Part shown: one piece after another, positions 18,260 through 26,893 of the stretch
Numbering within the stretch: the stretch's first letter is position 1
Layout: each line of letters opens with the position of its first letter
Assembly (NCBI GenBank): GCA_013215145.1
Contig: JABSRP010000017.1
Location: 1-64,000 of the forward strand
Length of the DNA: 64,000 bases
Source: Pseudobacteriovorax sp.
GTDB lineage: Bacteria; Bdellovibrionota_B; Oligoflexia; Oligoflexales; Oligoflexaceae
Direction: 5' to 3'
Notes under the pieces: model-generated
Told to the model about the DNA's origin: nothing
Databases searched by the model: none
Seen by the model: the letters and a program-made list of their open reading frames with translations, nothing else
Made by a program: the position numbers and the translations under genes

Positions 18260-19336
18260 CTATACTGTGACATCTCCGCGATTATCGATGCCTTGACGAT
18301 ATCCGATGTGGCTTTGGTTTTGGATCGTCTGACACCAATTATCAGCTTGCTCTAAATACCAGGTAACTGTCTTACGGATACCTGTTTCAAAGGTTTCTTT
18401 TGGGGTCCAATTGAGTTCATTTTTTATTTTGCTTGCGTCAATTGCATATCTTAAATCATGGCCCGGTCTGTCTTTGACGAAAGTGATCAGATTTCGTCTT
18501 GGTCCGATTGGTAGTGGTGACTCAAGTTCATCGATGATATCGCAAATAGTTTGGACCACTTCGAGGTTTGTTTTCTCATTATTGCCGCCAATGTTATAAG
18601 ATGCACCGATAGTACCTTCTTGTAATACCGTAAGAAGTGCTTCAGCATGATCATCGACATATAGCCAGTCGCGGACGTTAGACCCATTACCGTAGACAGG
18701 TAGTGATTCACCTTTTCTTGCCTTTAGGATCATCACAGGAATCAGTTTTTCTGGGAATTGAAAATATCCATAATTATTGGAACAATTACTCATCACCGTG
18801 GGTAGACCAAAAGTATGGTGCCAAGCAGAAACTAAATGATCTGAGCTAGCTTTGCTGGCTGAATAGGGAGATCTTGGGTCATAGGGAGTCGATTCACAAA
18901 ACAAACCTTCCTCGCCTAGCGATCCATAGACTTCGTCGGTGGATATATGATGAAATCTAAATCGTTTTTTCCGATCGAAGGATAGACTTTCCCAATACTC
19001 TCTCGCGATATTCAATAGATTAAAAGTTCCATTGATATTGGTTTTAATAAACTGGTTAGGTCCGTCAATCGATCTGTCGACGTGTGATTCAGCGGCTAGA
19101 TGCATGATAGCATCTGGTTGGAAATCCAAGAATGCTTGCTTCATGCTAGATTCGTCACAAATATCGGCCTGAAGGAATTCATATCGAGTGGGGCTGACAA
19201 ATGGATCAACCGTACTTAAGTGACCTGCATAAGTAAGTTTATCGATGTTGAGGATTTTAAAATCCTTTTTATTGGATAGCATTCGAATGACAGCAGATCC
19301 AATAAATCCTGCTCCTCCCGTCACGATTATTTTCAT
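18260..19336 (-). CDS. rfbB: dTDP-glucose 4,6-dehydratase
   Basis: This 358-residue extended SDR has [11 protein letters not shown] near 6-16, [11 protein letters not shown] near 79-89, [11 protein letters not shown] near 131-141 (Thr-Asp-Glu catalytic triad residues) and [10 protein letters not shown] near 159-168. It makes dTDP-4-keto-6-deoxyglucose, the branch point to rhamnose and other 6-deoxyhexoses. GGGAG precedes the ATG by 5 nt. It begins the rfbB-rfbC-rfbD set; the dTDP-glucose synthase rfbA, usually in the same operon, is not in this window. Confidence 0.94.
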   Translation of the reverse strand: MKIIVTGGAGFIGSAVIRMLSNKKDFKILNIDKLTYAGHLSTVDPFVSPTRYEFLQADICDESSMKQAFLDFQPDAIMHLAAESHVDRSIDGPNQFIKTNINGTFNLLNIAREYWESLSFDRKKRFRFHHISTDEVYGSLGEEGLFCESTPYDPRSPYSASKASSDHLVSAWHHTFGLPTVMSNCSNNYGYFQFPEKLIPVMILKARKGESLPVYGNGSNVRDWLYVDDHAEALLTVLQEGTIGASYNIGGNNEKTNLEVVQTICDIIDELESPLPIGPRRNLITFVKDRPGHDLRYAIDASKIKNELNWTPKETFETGIRKTVTWYLEQADNWCQTIQNQSHIGYRQGIDNRGDVTV

Positions 19337-19375
19337 TTTAGCTCCCTTGCGATTGAATAACTGTTATTAGTACTG

Positions 19376-20821
19376 TTAGTGAGCTGGAGTTAACTCTCTT
19401 TGTGACGAGAGTCCCGTTTCATCTATTGTCGATTCTTCTTGGTAGCTGTCGTCTGTATTGATATTCCAAAGATCATGAATTTTTTTACCAGCAATGATGT
19501 TTTCTGCTGCTAAAAGCCCCATGAGTATACTGTGATCTTGATTATTATATTTAAAAGAGCCGTACCGCCCGATGGGGATTAGGCTATCAAATTGATCTAG
19601 AAAATCTATAATCGGTTCGAGATGGCTTTTGTAACCAACTTTGTATACGGGATAGCTCCGAGGGACGCGCACGACGTAGGTGTTTGATATCTTACTGTCC
19701 TTGGTTAATCCTGTTTTAATAATTTCTTCTTGAGCGAGTCTTCCGAGTTGCTCGTTTCCTAGCTGCCAGATTTCATCAGTATCATTACACCAATACTCCA
19801 TACACAAGATACTGGCAGCACTTGATTTGTAGAGATCCTTCGACCAGTTGCGAAAGTTTGTAACACGCCCACACTTTATGCCAGGCGTATGGACATATAG
19901 CCAATTATCAGGAAACAAATCCTTATTTTGTACCTCAAGATAGACAAGAATTGTGTTACGAAAACTTAGACTGGCGACAGCATCTTCCACCAGTTTTGGT
20001 TTCGATGGTAGACTATTTACTAAATGAGTAAGAGGCATAGTACTTATCACATGATCAAATACTGGTTCCGATCCATCGGCGAGTTTTAGACCGGTTACCT
20101 TTTTTTGAAGTGTGTTCACACCAACAATTCGACTTTTCAGTCTAATTTTCCCGCCGTTTTCTTCTATGTGGTCAGCCATTTTTTGGTAGACGGCACCGGT
20201 CCCGCCTATGGGATATGCGAAGCGATCAACTAGGGTCTTATGCTTGTTTCCCTTGCCTGCAGAAAGGGCATTCCAGATTGCACCAAAGAGTGTTAGTCCC
20301 TTAATTCTTTGAGATGCGAAATCTGCATCTATTTGCTCACAGTTCAATCCCCAAAGCTTCTCACTATAAGTTTTGAAAAAAATTTCAAATAGTCTTTTCC
20401 CGAATCTACTAGTGACCCACCGATCAAAAGTATCTGTTTCTATAGGTTTCTTAAAGACTGCATATTTACCGTAGGACAATACGCATCTGATAGCTTCCCA
20501 AATTCCTAGTTTTAGCAATGCATCAAATGGTTTTAGCGGATAAAAGAAAAATCGATTCTTGTAGAAGATCCTCGTCAAACGATCAACCATAACATAGTCT
20601 TTTTTTACCACCTCAAGCCAAAGTTCGTTGATCCGTTTTTCGTTGGAAAAGTACCTGTGTGGTCCGAGGTCAACAGTCTGGTTCCATAAACTAAGGGACT
20701 TCGATAGCCCGCCAACTTGGGAGTCAGCTTCAAAAACGTCCACGCTGTAACCAGCCTTACTTAGTTGATATGCCGCTGTCATTCCAGCCGGGCCTGCTCC
20801 AATTACAGCAACATGCTTCAT
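19376..20821 (-). CDS. FAD-dependent oxidoreductase, amine-oxidase/UDP-galactopyranose-mutase-like
   Basis: This 481-residue flavoprotein has IGAGPAGMTAAYQL near 7-20, a ribose-binding Glu in VFEAD near 33-37 and GGLSKSL just after, then a middle region (LWGLNCEQIDADFASQRIKG) seen in FAD proteins of polysaccharide loci. It lacks enough of the UDP-galactopyranose mutase signature for a firm call, and a carotenoid/protoporphyrinogen-oxidase-like activity is equally possible. It sits 39 bases ahead of rfbB on the same strand, suggesting a role in making or modifying a sugar. AGGTGA lies 9 nt before the ATG. Confidence 0.7.
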   Translation of the reverse strand: MKHVAVIGAGPAGMTAAYQLSKAGYSVDVFEADSQVGGLSKSLSLWNQTVDLGPHRYFSNEKRINELWLEVVKKDYVMVDRLTRIFYKNRFFFYPLKPFDALLKLGIWEAIRCVLSYGKYAVFKKPIETDTFDRWVTSRFGKRLFEIFFKTYSEKLWGLNCEQIDADFASQRIKGLTLFGAIWNALSAGKGNKHKTLVDRFAYPIGGTGAVYQKMADHIEENGGKIRLKSRIVGVNTLQKKVTGLKLADGSEPVFDHVISTMPLTHLVNSLPSKPKLVEDAVASLSFRNTILVYLEVQNKDLFPDNWLYVHTPGIKCGRVTNFRNWSKDLYKSSAASILCMEYWCNDTDEIWQLGNEQLGRLAQEEIIKTGLTKDSKISNTYVVRVPRSYPVYKVGYKSHLEPIIDFLDQFDSLIPIGRYGSFKYNNQDHSILMGLLAAENIIAGKKIHDLWNINTDDSYQEESTIDETGLSSQRELTPAH

Positions 20822-20949
20822 ATATTGATTTCACCTATTTGCTTAATTTTTCCTAGCAGCTAATAAGAATACCAATACAATATTTTCTATTCCAGTACTC
20901 TTAGTGTGATCAGTCATTTCAAGTGAATCTTGAAGATTTTGAACAACTG

Positions 20950-22671
20950 CTACATTGTGGGTCCTTTAGTCGATATCTTACCTTTGGTGTACCAGCATGG
21001 AGTCAGATTGGAAGCCTGGCGTTGGGCCGATAACCTCGGTCGTCTATCTTGACTCTTCCATGGTACAAACTTCACTCGTCCCGCTGTTAGGAATTCAATC
21101 CGATAAGCATCCCAATAGTCTGCATAATAAACCTGACATTTTCCAGTGGCAAACGATTCCAATTCCTTTGAGATGGGGATTTCACGTTGCATTTGTGCTT
21201 TTAGACCTAACTGGTCTTTCGCCAGTCCGATAACTAAAGCAGCAGCAATACTGAAACTTGCCATAGTACGGAGTGAAATCGTAGTTTTTTTATACCGTTC
21301 GTCAGTAATTAATAGTACGACAATATAAGCGAGAGACATAAAGAGAGATAGTTGAAATAATAAACCATACCTCGGGATAAATAAGCCCGTAGTTAAAATA
21401 ATTAGCGTGTTTATTAAGCCCATATAGCAGCCCCAGCGGATAACTTTTGGAGCGTTTGCTCTGACGGTTAAATATACGGTGTAGCCAAAGCTGGCGAGCA
21501 AAATGCATATAAGAGTCAAAGATATTGGAACATCAATATTCGGAAAGATGAATCCAGTTAAGTAGTCCAGAATGAAGGTATCTAATCTTAGAAAATCATC
21601 GTATTTTGCGATGCGAGGAGTGAAGGTATAGCTTTTTGCGAAGAAGCCAAGGGATTCAGCTATAGGTTTAGTGACATATATGGCTACAAAGCCTAATAAT
21701 GTGGCTGAGTACTTCTTAACTAAAGACGGTAGTGGGCGTAGATCGATACCATGCCTAAGTAGGAACATGGTTACTAATACAAGGACGACCGGAATCAAAG
21801 TCGCTTTTATCAACTTGCTTCCATTTCCCGCTCTAACAGGTATACCGAATATGCTAGTATCTACGTCCAGTCGAAGAAAATCCAGCATAAATCCCCCTGT
21901 TATTCTCATGACAGCTAGGCCAAGCAGGAAGTAAAGGCCTATTAGGGCGGCATTCTTTGGCGCATAGAAAGGTGTAAGTCCTCCGGTGAATGTCGCTTTT
22001 GCTGCATATAACAAGTTTTTTAAAACTTTATGATGATGTTTGACTCCATAATCGACCGCAATGGCGGCCAATAGGAGCATTGCGCCATGATGAATCCAAA
22101 GTACTAGTGCGATGGTAGCCCCAAACCATACTTGATATACTCGATTGATAGGTTGCTTTTGTAAATAATATGTGCTCGTAGCAAGCATCCCGATGCAAAG
22201 GTATAGTGCCTCATGCCCTAAAGGTCTAAAGGATAACTTGGCGAGAAACGAGCCTGACGCACAAGCTAAGAGAAGAAACATATATGCCGCAAACGGAGAA
22301 TAAGATTTTCGAATGATTTCACTGATGGCAAAAAAACCTGTAAAGAAAACAAGGCTTGAAGCAATAGATAGTGTTAAAGGATGGACAAGATAAGGTTTTT
22401 TTTCTATGGATACTGATGTCCCTATGAAATCGAATACATGCTGAATCGGGACAGAAACCCAAGAAGTCAAGGGGCCTAAGTACTCCTGCCCCCAGTAATA
22501 ATATGGAAAATTTCCATTCTGATACAGGTCTGTTGCCATGAGACCTATGATCGCGCTATCCGAATCCCACCCTTTAAAAGTGAGGGAAGAATCAAATATA
22601 AAATAGGATCGAGCTAGTAGGAAAAGTACCAGGGTAAAGGCAAATCTTAGAGTCAGATTCATGGATACCAT
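20950..22671 (-). CDS. Polytopic GT-C (ArnT/PMT-like) membrane glycosyltransferase, putative
   Basis: This 573-residue protein has roughly a dozen hydrophobic segments. Just after the first one is WDSDSAIIGLMATDLYQNG near 35-53, the acidic loop typical of PMT_2/ArnT-type GT-C proteins, followed by YYWGQEYLGP. Such enzymes use polyprenyl-linked sugars on the periplasmic side. The C-terminal ~80 residues form a soluble domain with YYADYWDAYRIEFLTAGRV. It ends the minus-strand run that includes the acyltransferase and YdcF-like protein, with a 7-base gap to the latter. The sugar and acceptor are unknown. Confidence 0.65.
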   Translation of the reverse strand: MVSMNLTLRFAFTLVLFLLARSYFIFDSSLTFKGWDSDSAIIGLMATDLYQNGNFPYYYWGQEYLGPLTSWVSVPIQHVFDFIGTSVSIEKKPYLVHPLTLSIASSLVFFTGFFAISEIIRKSYSPFAAYMFLLLACASGSFLAKLSFRPLGHEALYLCIGMLATSTYYLQKQPINRVYQVWFGATIALVLWIHHGAMLLLAAIAVDYGVKHHHKVLKNLLYAAKATFTGGLTPFYAPKNAALIGLYFLLGLAVMRITGGFMLDFLRLDVDTSIFGIPVRAGNGSKLIKATLIPVVLVLVTMFLLRHGIDLRPLPSLVKKYSATLLGFVAIYVTKPIAESLGFFAKSYTFTPRIAKYDDFLRLDTFILDYLTGFIFPNIDVPISLTLICILLASFGYTVYLTVRANAPKVIRWGCYMGLINTLIILTTGLFIPRYGLLFQLSLFMSLAYIVVLLITDERYKKTTISLRTMASFSIAAALVIGLAKDQLGLKAQMQREIPISKELESFATGKCQVYYADYWDAYRIEFLTAGRVKFVPWKSQDRRPRLSAQRQASNLTPCWYTKGKISTKGPTM

Positions 22672-22678
22672 CTTTCCA

Positions 22679-23290
22679 TTAATATTGAATTAAGTAATAC
22701 AGCCACTTAATATACTCGATGACAACTGCCAGAAAATCAGATTCTTTAAGCCACCAAGCATCTGGTGGCTGAGTCGGAAGGGAAATCAACTGGATACTTT
22801 CTGGAAAAATTTGTGATGCAGTCCAGATAGCTCGACTAGAATGGTACCAACTAGTGATTATTCCTATTCTTGACGGTAGAATTCTTTTTTGCTGCAGTTG
22901 TTCCGAAAGAAATCTAAGCTCTGAGATACTAGAGGAATTCCTTGTATCTTGATAGAAAAGAATCTGATCGGGAGATACTCCAGCTTTGATCAAAAGATCT
23001 TTTGTGAGTTGACCATCCGAGGGAGCGTAGCCTTCAATCGCAAGACGACTGAATTCTGATTCAGCGAATACCAGTTGCTTGATCTTATTTTCTCTCAATA
23101 ACTCGATAGCTCTTTCGGTTCTAGAAAAGGGACTTCCCATCATGATTATTGCTAAATCTAGTGGTTTTGAAATCTGACTTGTATCGTCGTGCGTTAGAAG
23201 ACGCATGGGGCTGTTTAGGATAGCCTTGGGAAAAATTAAACATCCTGCCAAAACGAAAAGAAGTATCCCAATGGAAAGTCTGCGATACAT
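22679..23290 (-). CDS. YdcF/SanA-like DUF218 protein, membrane anchored
   Basis: This 203-residue protein has an N-terminal hydrophobic segment (residues ~5-24) followed by a DUF218-type alpha/beta domain: DLAIIMMGSPFSRTERAIELL, FYQDTRNSSSISELRFL and IITSWYHSSRAIWTA are the usual GxxxRxxxA, D-S-T-N and S-x-x-H-x-x-R motif positions. The biochemical role of the family is poorly defined; ElyC and SanA affect envelope integrity. It lies between an acyltransferase (25 bases) and a GT-C protein (7 bases), consistent with an envelope function. Confidence 0.75.
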   Translation of the reverse strand: MYRRLSIGILLFVLAGCLIFPKAILNSPMRLLTHDDTSQISKPLDLAIIMMGSPFSRTERAIELLRENKIKQLVFAESEFSRLAIEGYAPSDGQLTKDLLIKAGVSPDQILFYQDTRNSSSISELRFLSEQLQQKRILPSRIGIITSWYHSSRAIWTASQIFPESIQLISLPTQPPDAWWLKESDFLAVVIEYIKWLYYLIQY

Positions 23291-23315
23291 ATTAGTTCCT
23301 AATCGGCGCTGGGTG

Positions 23316-24032
23316 TTAGTGAGGCACGATTCCTGCCGCTATCATCTCATTCATCGTCGACATAAGCTTTTTATGGAAATGATAGACTTGACGCTTGAAA
23401 GCTGCTGGATCATCTTTTTTTACTGGCGGCTTGATGGGCTTACTGAGGTAGTGATCAAGCTTGACAGGTTTTGGGACAAATGTCGGACCCAGTCCTCTTG
23501 CCAAAAAAATAGGTAGCTTGAATTGTCTATAGGCCCAACTTGTGACAGGGTTGCGATAGACCTTGTAGATATCGTCCGCTCGCGGACAAGCTGCTAAGAT
23601 TACTGGGGATCCAGTTTCGATAGCTAGCTTTGCGAATCCACGACGTTTGCCCCAAACGATACGATATCGGTCATCTGACGGGCGTAATGATTCTCGCATG
23701 CCACCTGGAGCCAAATATAGCATCTCACCGTTTTGTAATAGAGTTTTAGCATTTTCTGGAGTCCCAATGATGCAACCAAGCCTTTCCATCAACTCGCCCA
23801 ATTTTGGAACTTTATAAAAAGCTCGATCGATTAGAGCGCGGGGAAATCTTGTAAATCTTTGATATACGGCCGTCATCAGTAGCAGCATATCGTAAGTTGC
23901 AAGACTGTGAGTGCAGGCAATAATAATAGGGCCTTTTTGCGGAATATTGGTCAGGCCATGAACCTCGTGCCTATGATAGACGCGGAGCGCCGTAGTAATC
24001 GGCAAAAGTTTTATCTGCAGTTCTTCGTCCAT
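23316..24032 (-). CDS. Acyltransferase of the PlsC/DGAT-TMEM68-like superfamily
   Basis: This 238-residue protein has HSLATYD near 36-42, the H-x5-D acyltransferase motif of the DAGAT/TMEM68 branch rather than the H-x4-D of PlsC, and later LAPGGMRESL near 107-116, which matches the PGGxRE motif of the same branch. These enzymes transfer acyl groups to glycerolipids or alcohols. No clear membrane segment is seen. It follows dapF by 33 bases. The acceptor is unknown; wax ester, triacylglycerol or phospholipid synthesis are all possible. Confidence 0.72.
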   Translation of the reverse strand: MDEELQIKLLPITTALRVYHRHEVHGLTNIPQKGPIIIACTHSLATYDMLLLMTAVYQRFTRFPRALIDRAFYKVPKLGELMERLGCIIGTPENAKTLLQNGEMLYLAPGGMRESLRPSDDRYRIVWGKRRGFAKLAIETGSPVILAACPRADDIYKVYRNPVTSWAYRQFKLPIFLARGLGPTFVPKPVKLDHYLSKPIKPPVKKDDPAAFKRQVYHFHKKLMSTMNEMIAAGIVPH

Positions 24033-24065
24033 AGTTGCACTATCGCTCGCTTAGTAAGATGCTTG

Positions 24066-25019
24066 TTAGACAGACAAACTACCGTCGAAGACATGCTCGA
24101 CCGGCCCTGCCAGCTCAATCGAATCGTCGTCCGCTGCCTGTTTTGTAAACAGTGTGTCTCCTGGCATAACAATACCAATCCATTTGCTTCTGTCAACAAA
24201 TCCAGAATTTATCGCGGCTTTAGCAATCGCACAGGCACCAGATCCACATGCCTGGGTTGGGCCAACACCTCGTTCCCAAATGAGGGCGCGATAGTAGTTT
24301 CCGATCTCTTGACCGAGTTTTTTTGTGGCTGAGCCATGATTCACATCTTCTTGAGTTAGTTCGTTGACAAGATGGACATTGATCCCATCCCAAAGGGACG
24401 AGCTCTGAAAACGCTTTCCGACTTGATGTAGCAGGTCGGTATCCATGTCTTCCAGAAAGAATACCAGGTGTTGGTTGTTAATAGATATGAAAGCATAGTC
24501 ATTCAATAGTTCAGGTAGGTTTAGTTCTTTGCTGACAGCCTTAACTTCCGACTGGATCTCCCGCCACGCGACATTTTGTTCGTTAATCTTCGGAATTCCC
24601 ATCGAGACGGATACGAGGGGATAGTGAGACTCTTTGGCAAGGTTTCCGTCTCCCAAGAATCGACAAGTTACCACGCTATTCTCGATGGGAAGATCAAATC
24701 CCCCTTCGACAGTATCTAGTTTTACTTGATCTCGTGCACGTCTGAGTATACTTGAGGCGGCGCAACGAATGCCGTTTCCACAAGTTTCAGCTATTGAGCC
24801 ATCGCTATTAATGATGGTTAGTTTATTTGGTGTTATCGTCTCGGAGGATTCCTCTTCCAGAACTAAAATACCATCAGCAGATATTCCTGAACCGTCCCGA
24901 GTGCAGATGGCAGCGGCCTGTCTAATGAGGCTGTCTCTAAGCAAGTCGTCTCTCTGGTTTATCCATATTGTAACAAAGTCGTTTTTCGCGCCGTGCCACT
25001 TTTCGAATTCAATCTTCAA
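24066..25019 (-). CDS. dapF: Diaminopimelate epimerase
   Basis: This 317-residue enzyme has the substrate-binding AKNDFVTIW near the N-terminus and both catalytic cysteines, in ETCGNGIRCA near 78-87 and QACGSGACA near 255-263. It converts LL- to meso-diaminopimelate for lysine and peptidoglycan synthesis. It is longer than the usual ~275 residues, with an extra segment before IWERGVG (NELTQEDVNHGSATKKLG). The start is TTG, with GAGG about 9 nt upstream and no better ATG. It lies 11 bases after the response regulator gene, an uncommon pairing. Confidence 0.92.
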   Translation of the reverse strand: MKIEFEKWHGAKNDFVTIWINQRDDLLRDSLIRQAAAICTRDGSGISADGILVLEEESSETITPNKLTIINSDGSIAETCGNGIRCAASSILRRARDQVKLDTVEGGFDLPIENSVVTCRFLGDGNLAKESHYPLVSVSMGIPKINEQNVAWREIQSEVKAVSKELNLPELLNDYAFISINNQHLVFFLEDMDTDLLHQVGKRFQSSSLWDGINVHLVNELTQEDVNHGSATKKLGQEIGNYYRALIWERGVGPTQACGSGACAIAKAAINSGFVDRSKWIGIVMPGDTLFTKQAADDDSIELAGPVEHVFDGSLSV

Positions 25020-25030
25020 AGGCTTTTACC

Positions 25031-25747
25031 TCACTTTTCAATCATTCCGCAAAATTTATAACCGCGACCCCGAACGCTCTTTAGGTACACCGGTTGGGAT
25101 GGGTTGGCCTCAATATACTTTCTCAATCGCATGACAAAGTTGTCAACTGTCCTGGTTTCGACGTTTCCGCTTAAACCCCACACCTTATTTAGGAGGTGCT
25201 TCCTCGACAATATAGTTTCGGGATTACAAACGAATTCATTTAAGACCTTCGCTTCCAGCACTGTCAATAAGTATTGACCTTGAGGCCCGCTAATCTCCAG
25301 CTTTTCAGTGTTCCAGGTAACCTCGCCAAAACGATAGATTTTGGTGTCGGTAGCGACCTCTTTCATAAACAGCTCACTACGATCTGCCATGCGACGGATT
25401 CGGAGCAGCAGCTCTTTGAAAGAGAAAGGTTTGGTCATGTAATCGTCTGCACCTATTTCAAGGCCTTGAATGATATCTTGCTCAGATGCCCTGGCCGTTA
25501 GCATTAGAATTTGTGTTAGTTTGTCTTCCTGCCTTACGATCTTTGCGACTTCAAAGCCATTTATTTCAGGTATCATTATGTCTAGAATGATAAGGGTGTA
25601 AGGTCCATTGTTGCGATATAAATTCAGCGCTTCCTTGCCGTTGTGAGCCAAATCGACTTCATAACCTTCGGCCTGCAGATTATATTCAATATTGAAGGCG
25701 AGGTTTGGCTCGTCTTCTACTAGTAGGATTTTTTTTCGAATATCCAA
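25031..25747 (-). CDS. OmpR/PhoB-family response regulator
   Basis: This 238-residue protein has a receiver domain with the acidic pair in LLVEDEP near 8-14, phospho-acceptor Asp56 in LIILDIMIPE, the conserved Thr in LMLTARAS and Lys in DDYMTKPF. A C-terminal winged-helix DNA-binding domain ends YLKSVRGRGYKF. I set the start at TTG 25747, which has AAAGG 8 nt upstream and gives the family's usual beginning; an open TTG 57 bases earlier has no SD and would add an unrelated tail. It is co-directional with, and 105 bases after, the histidine kinase gene, its probable partner. The target genes are unknown. Confidence 0.9.
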   Translation of the reverse strand: MDIRKKILLVEDEPNLAFNIEYNLQAEGYEVDLAHNGKEALNLYRNNGPYTLIILDIMIPEINGFEVAKIVRQEDKLTQILMLTARASEQDIIQGLEIGADDYMTKPFSFKELLLRIRRMADRSELFMKEVATDTKIYRFGEVTWNTEKLEISGPQGQYLLTVLEAKVLNEFVCNPETILSRKHLLNKVWGLSGNVETRTVDNFVMRLRKYIEANPSQPVYLKSVRGRGYKFCGMIEK

Positions 25748-25852
25748 AGCTACTGCCTTTTCGGTTGGGGTCTGGCCCCGTTGATGACCGAACTTGCATA
25801 CCAAATGTGGCTGATATTTGCCATACCGAAAGGGAGAATTAGTTAAAATAGA

Positions 25853-26851
25853 CTAGTCTTTGTTGTGTATTATTTGCTCAGGAAACCCAACTAGGAAGGT
25901 TGAGCCCTTCCCAATCCCTTCACTCTCGACCCAAATCCGGCCTCCAAGGGCTTTAGCCATGGATTTTACAATAAAAAGGCCCAATCCAGTACCTGGCACT
26001 GCATTACGAGTCGCCCTTGGTGTGCGGTGGAACATCTTAAATACTTTCCTTTGGTCACGGGAATTGAGGCCAAAGCCTTGATCCTCAACGGCTACCCTGA
26101 GTTCGTAGTCCTCTCGTTTTACATGAATGTTGATAGCAGTCCCTGGGTTAGAGTACTTTATGGCATTTTCAATGAGGTTGCCTAGAATCATGCTCATTCC
26201 CATGGGAATGCTCCGAACTTTGAGGTGATCTGGGCAATGAATAGTAATCCGCTCGTGCACACTCGTGTCTAGGTGTCTTGTTTCTTCTATAGTCTTTTTA
26301 ATTAGGTCCTTTAAACAGAAGACCTCTAATTGTGAGCGGTTATCTAAAATACCCCTATCTAGTCTTGCCGAAAGTAAGATACGATCGACGAGGCGCGTGA
26401 GTCGATCGATGTCTTTTTGGACCATATTGAATAGCTTAACACGAACAGTTTCTGGCAGTCCTTCTCTTTGCATCGTCTCGAAGGATAGCTGGAGTGAGGC
26501 TAAAGGTGACCTTAACTCGTGGGTCACACTCGATACGAAAGATCTTTGCTGTCGTAAAAGGCTGCCTTGAACCTGAGTGAAAATAAAAAGCACGACGGTC
26601 CCTACGAGAATCATTCCTAGTAAAATCGAGCCGATCACTAAAGTCATGATACCTGTCGTAGATTGGATGCTAGAAGACCCTAAGATGGCGCTAATTTGCT
26701 GAAAGGCTTCGTTTTGGTTTACAAACCAAACGACCCAAAGGACCACAAACGCCAACCAAACTACCTGCAGCAAAATGAATACGACAATTGGGTCGGTTAG
26801 TCGTTTTAGCCAGACTAATAATGATTTAAACATAATTTTGATCATAGGCAA
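25853..26851 (-). CDS. Membrane sensor histidine kinase
   Basis: This 332-residue kinase has two membrane helices (~20-43 and ~68-92) enclosing a short ~25-residue periplasmic loop, then a HisKA domain with His111 in SSVTHELRSPLASL and an HATPase domain with LGNLIENAIKYS (N box), DQGFGL (G1) and PGTGLGLFIV (G2). There is no HAMP or PAS domain, and the small loop argues for sensing within the membrane or via a partner. The start may be TTG 26851 or ATG 26845; GGGAGGG serves either. It is followed by the response regulator and dapF. Confidence 0.9.
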   Translation of the reverse strand: MPMIKIMFKSLLVWLKRLTDPIVVFILLQVVWLAFVVLWVVWFVNQNEAFQQISAILGSSSIQSTTGIMTLVIGSILLGMILVGTVVLFIFTQVQGSLLRQQRSFVSSVTHELRSPLASLQLSFETMQREGLPETVRVKLFNMVQKDIDRLTRLVDRILLSARLDRGILDNRSQLEVFCLKDLIKKTIEETRHLDTSVHERITIHCPDHLKVRSIPMGMSMILGNLIENAIKYSNPGTAINIHVKREDYELRVAVEDQGFGLNSRDQRKVFKMFHRTPRATRNAVPGTGLGLFIVKSMAKALGGRIWVESEGIGKGSTFLVGFPEQIIHNKD

Positions 26852-26893
26852 GGTGCCCTCCCCTTTAAGTCCTATATGAGACTTTCGGGGATT

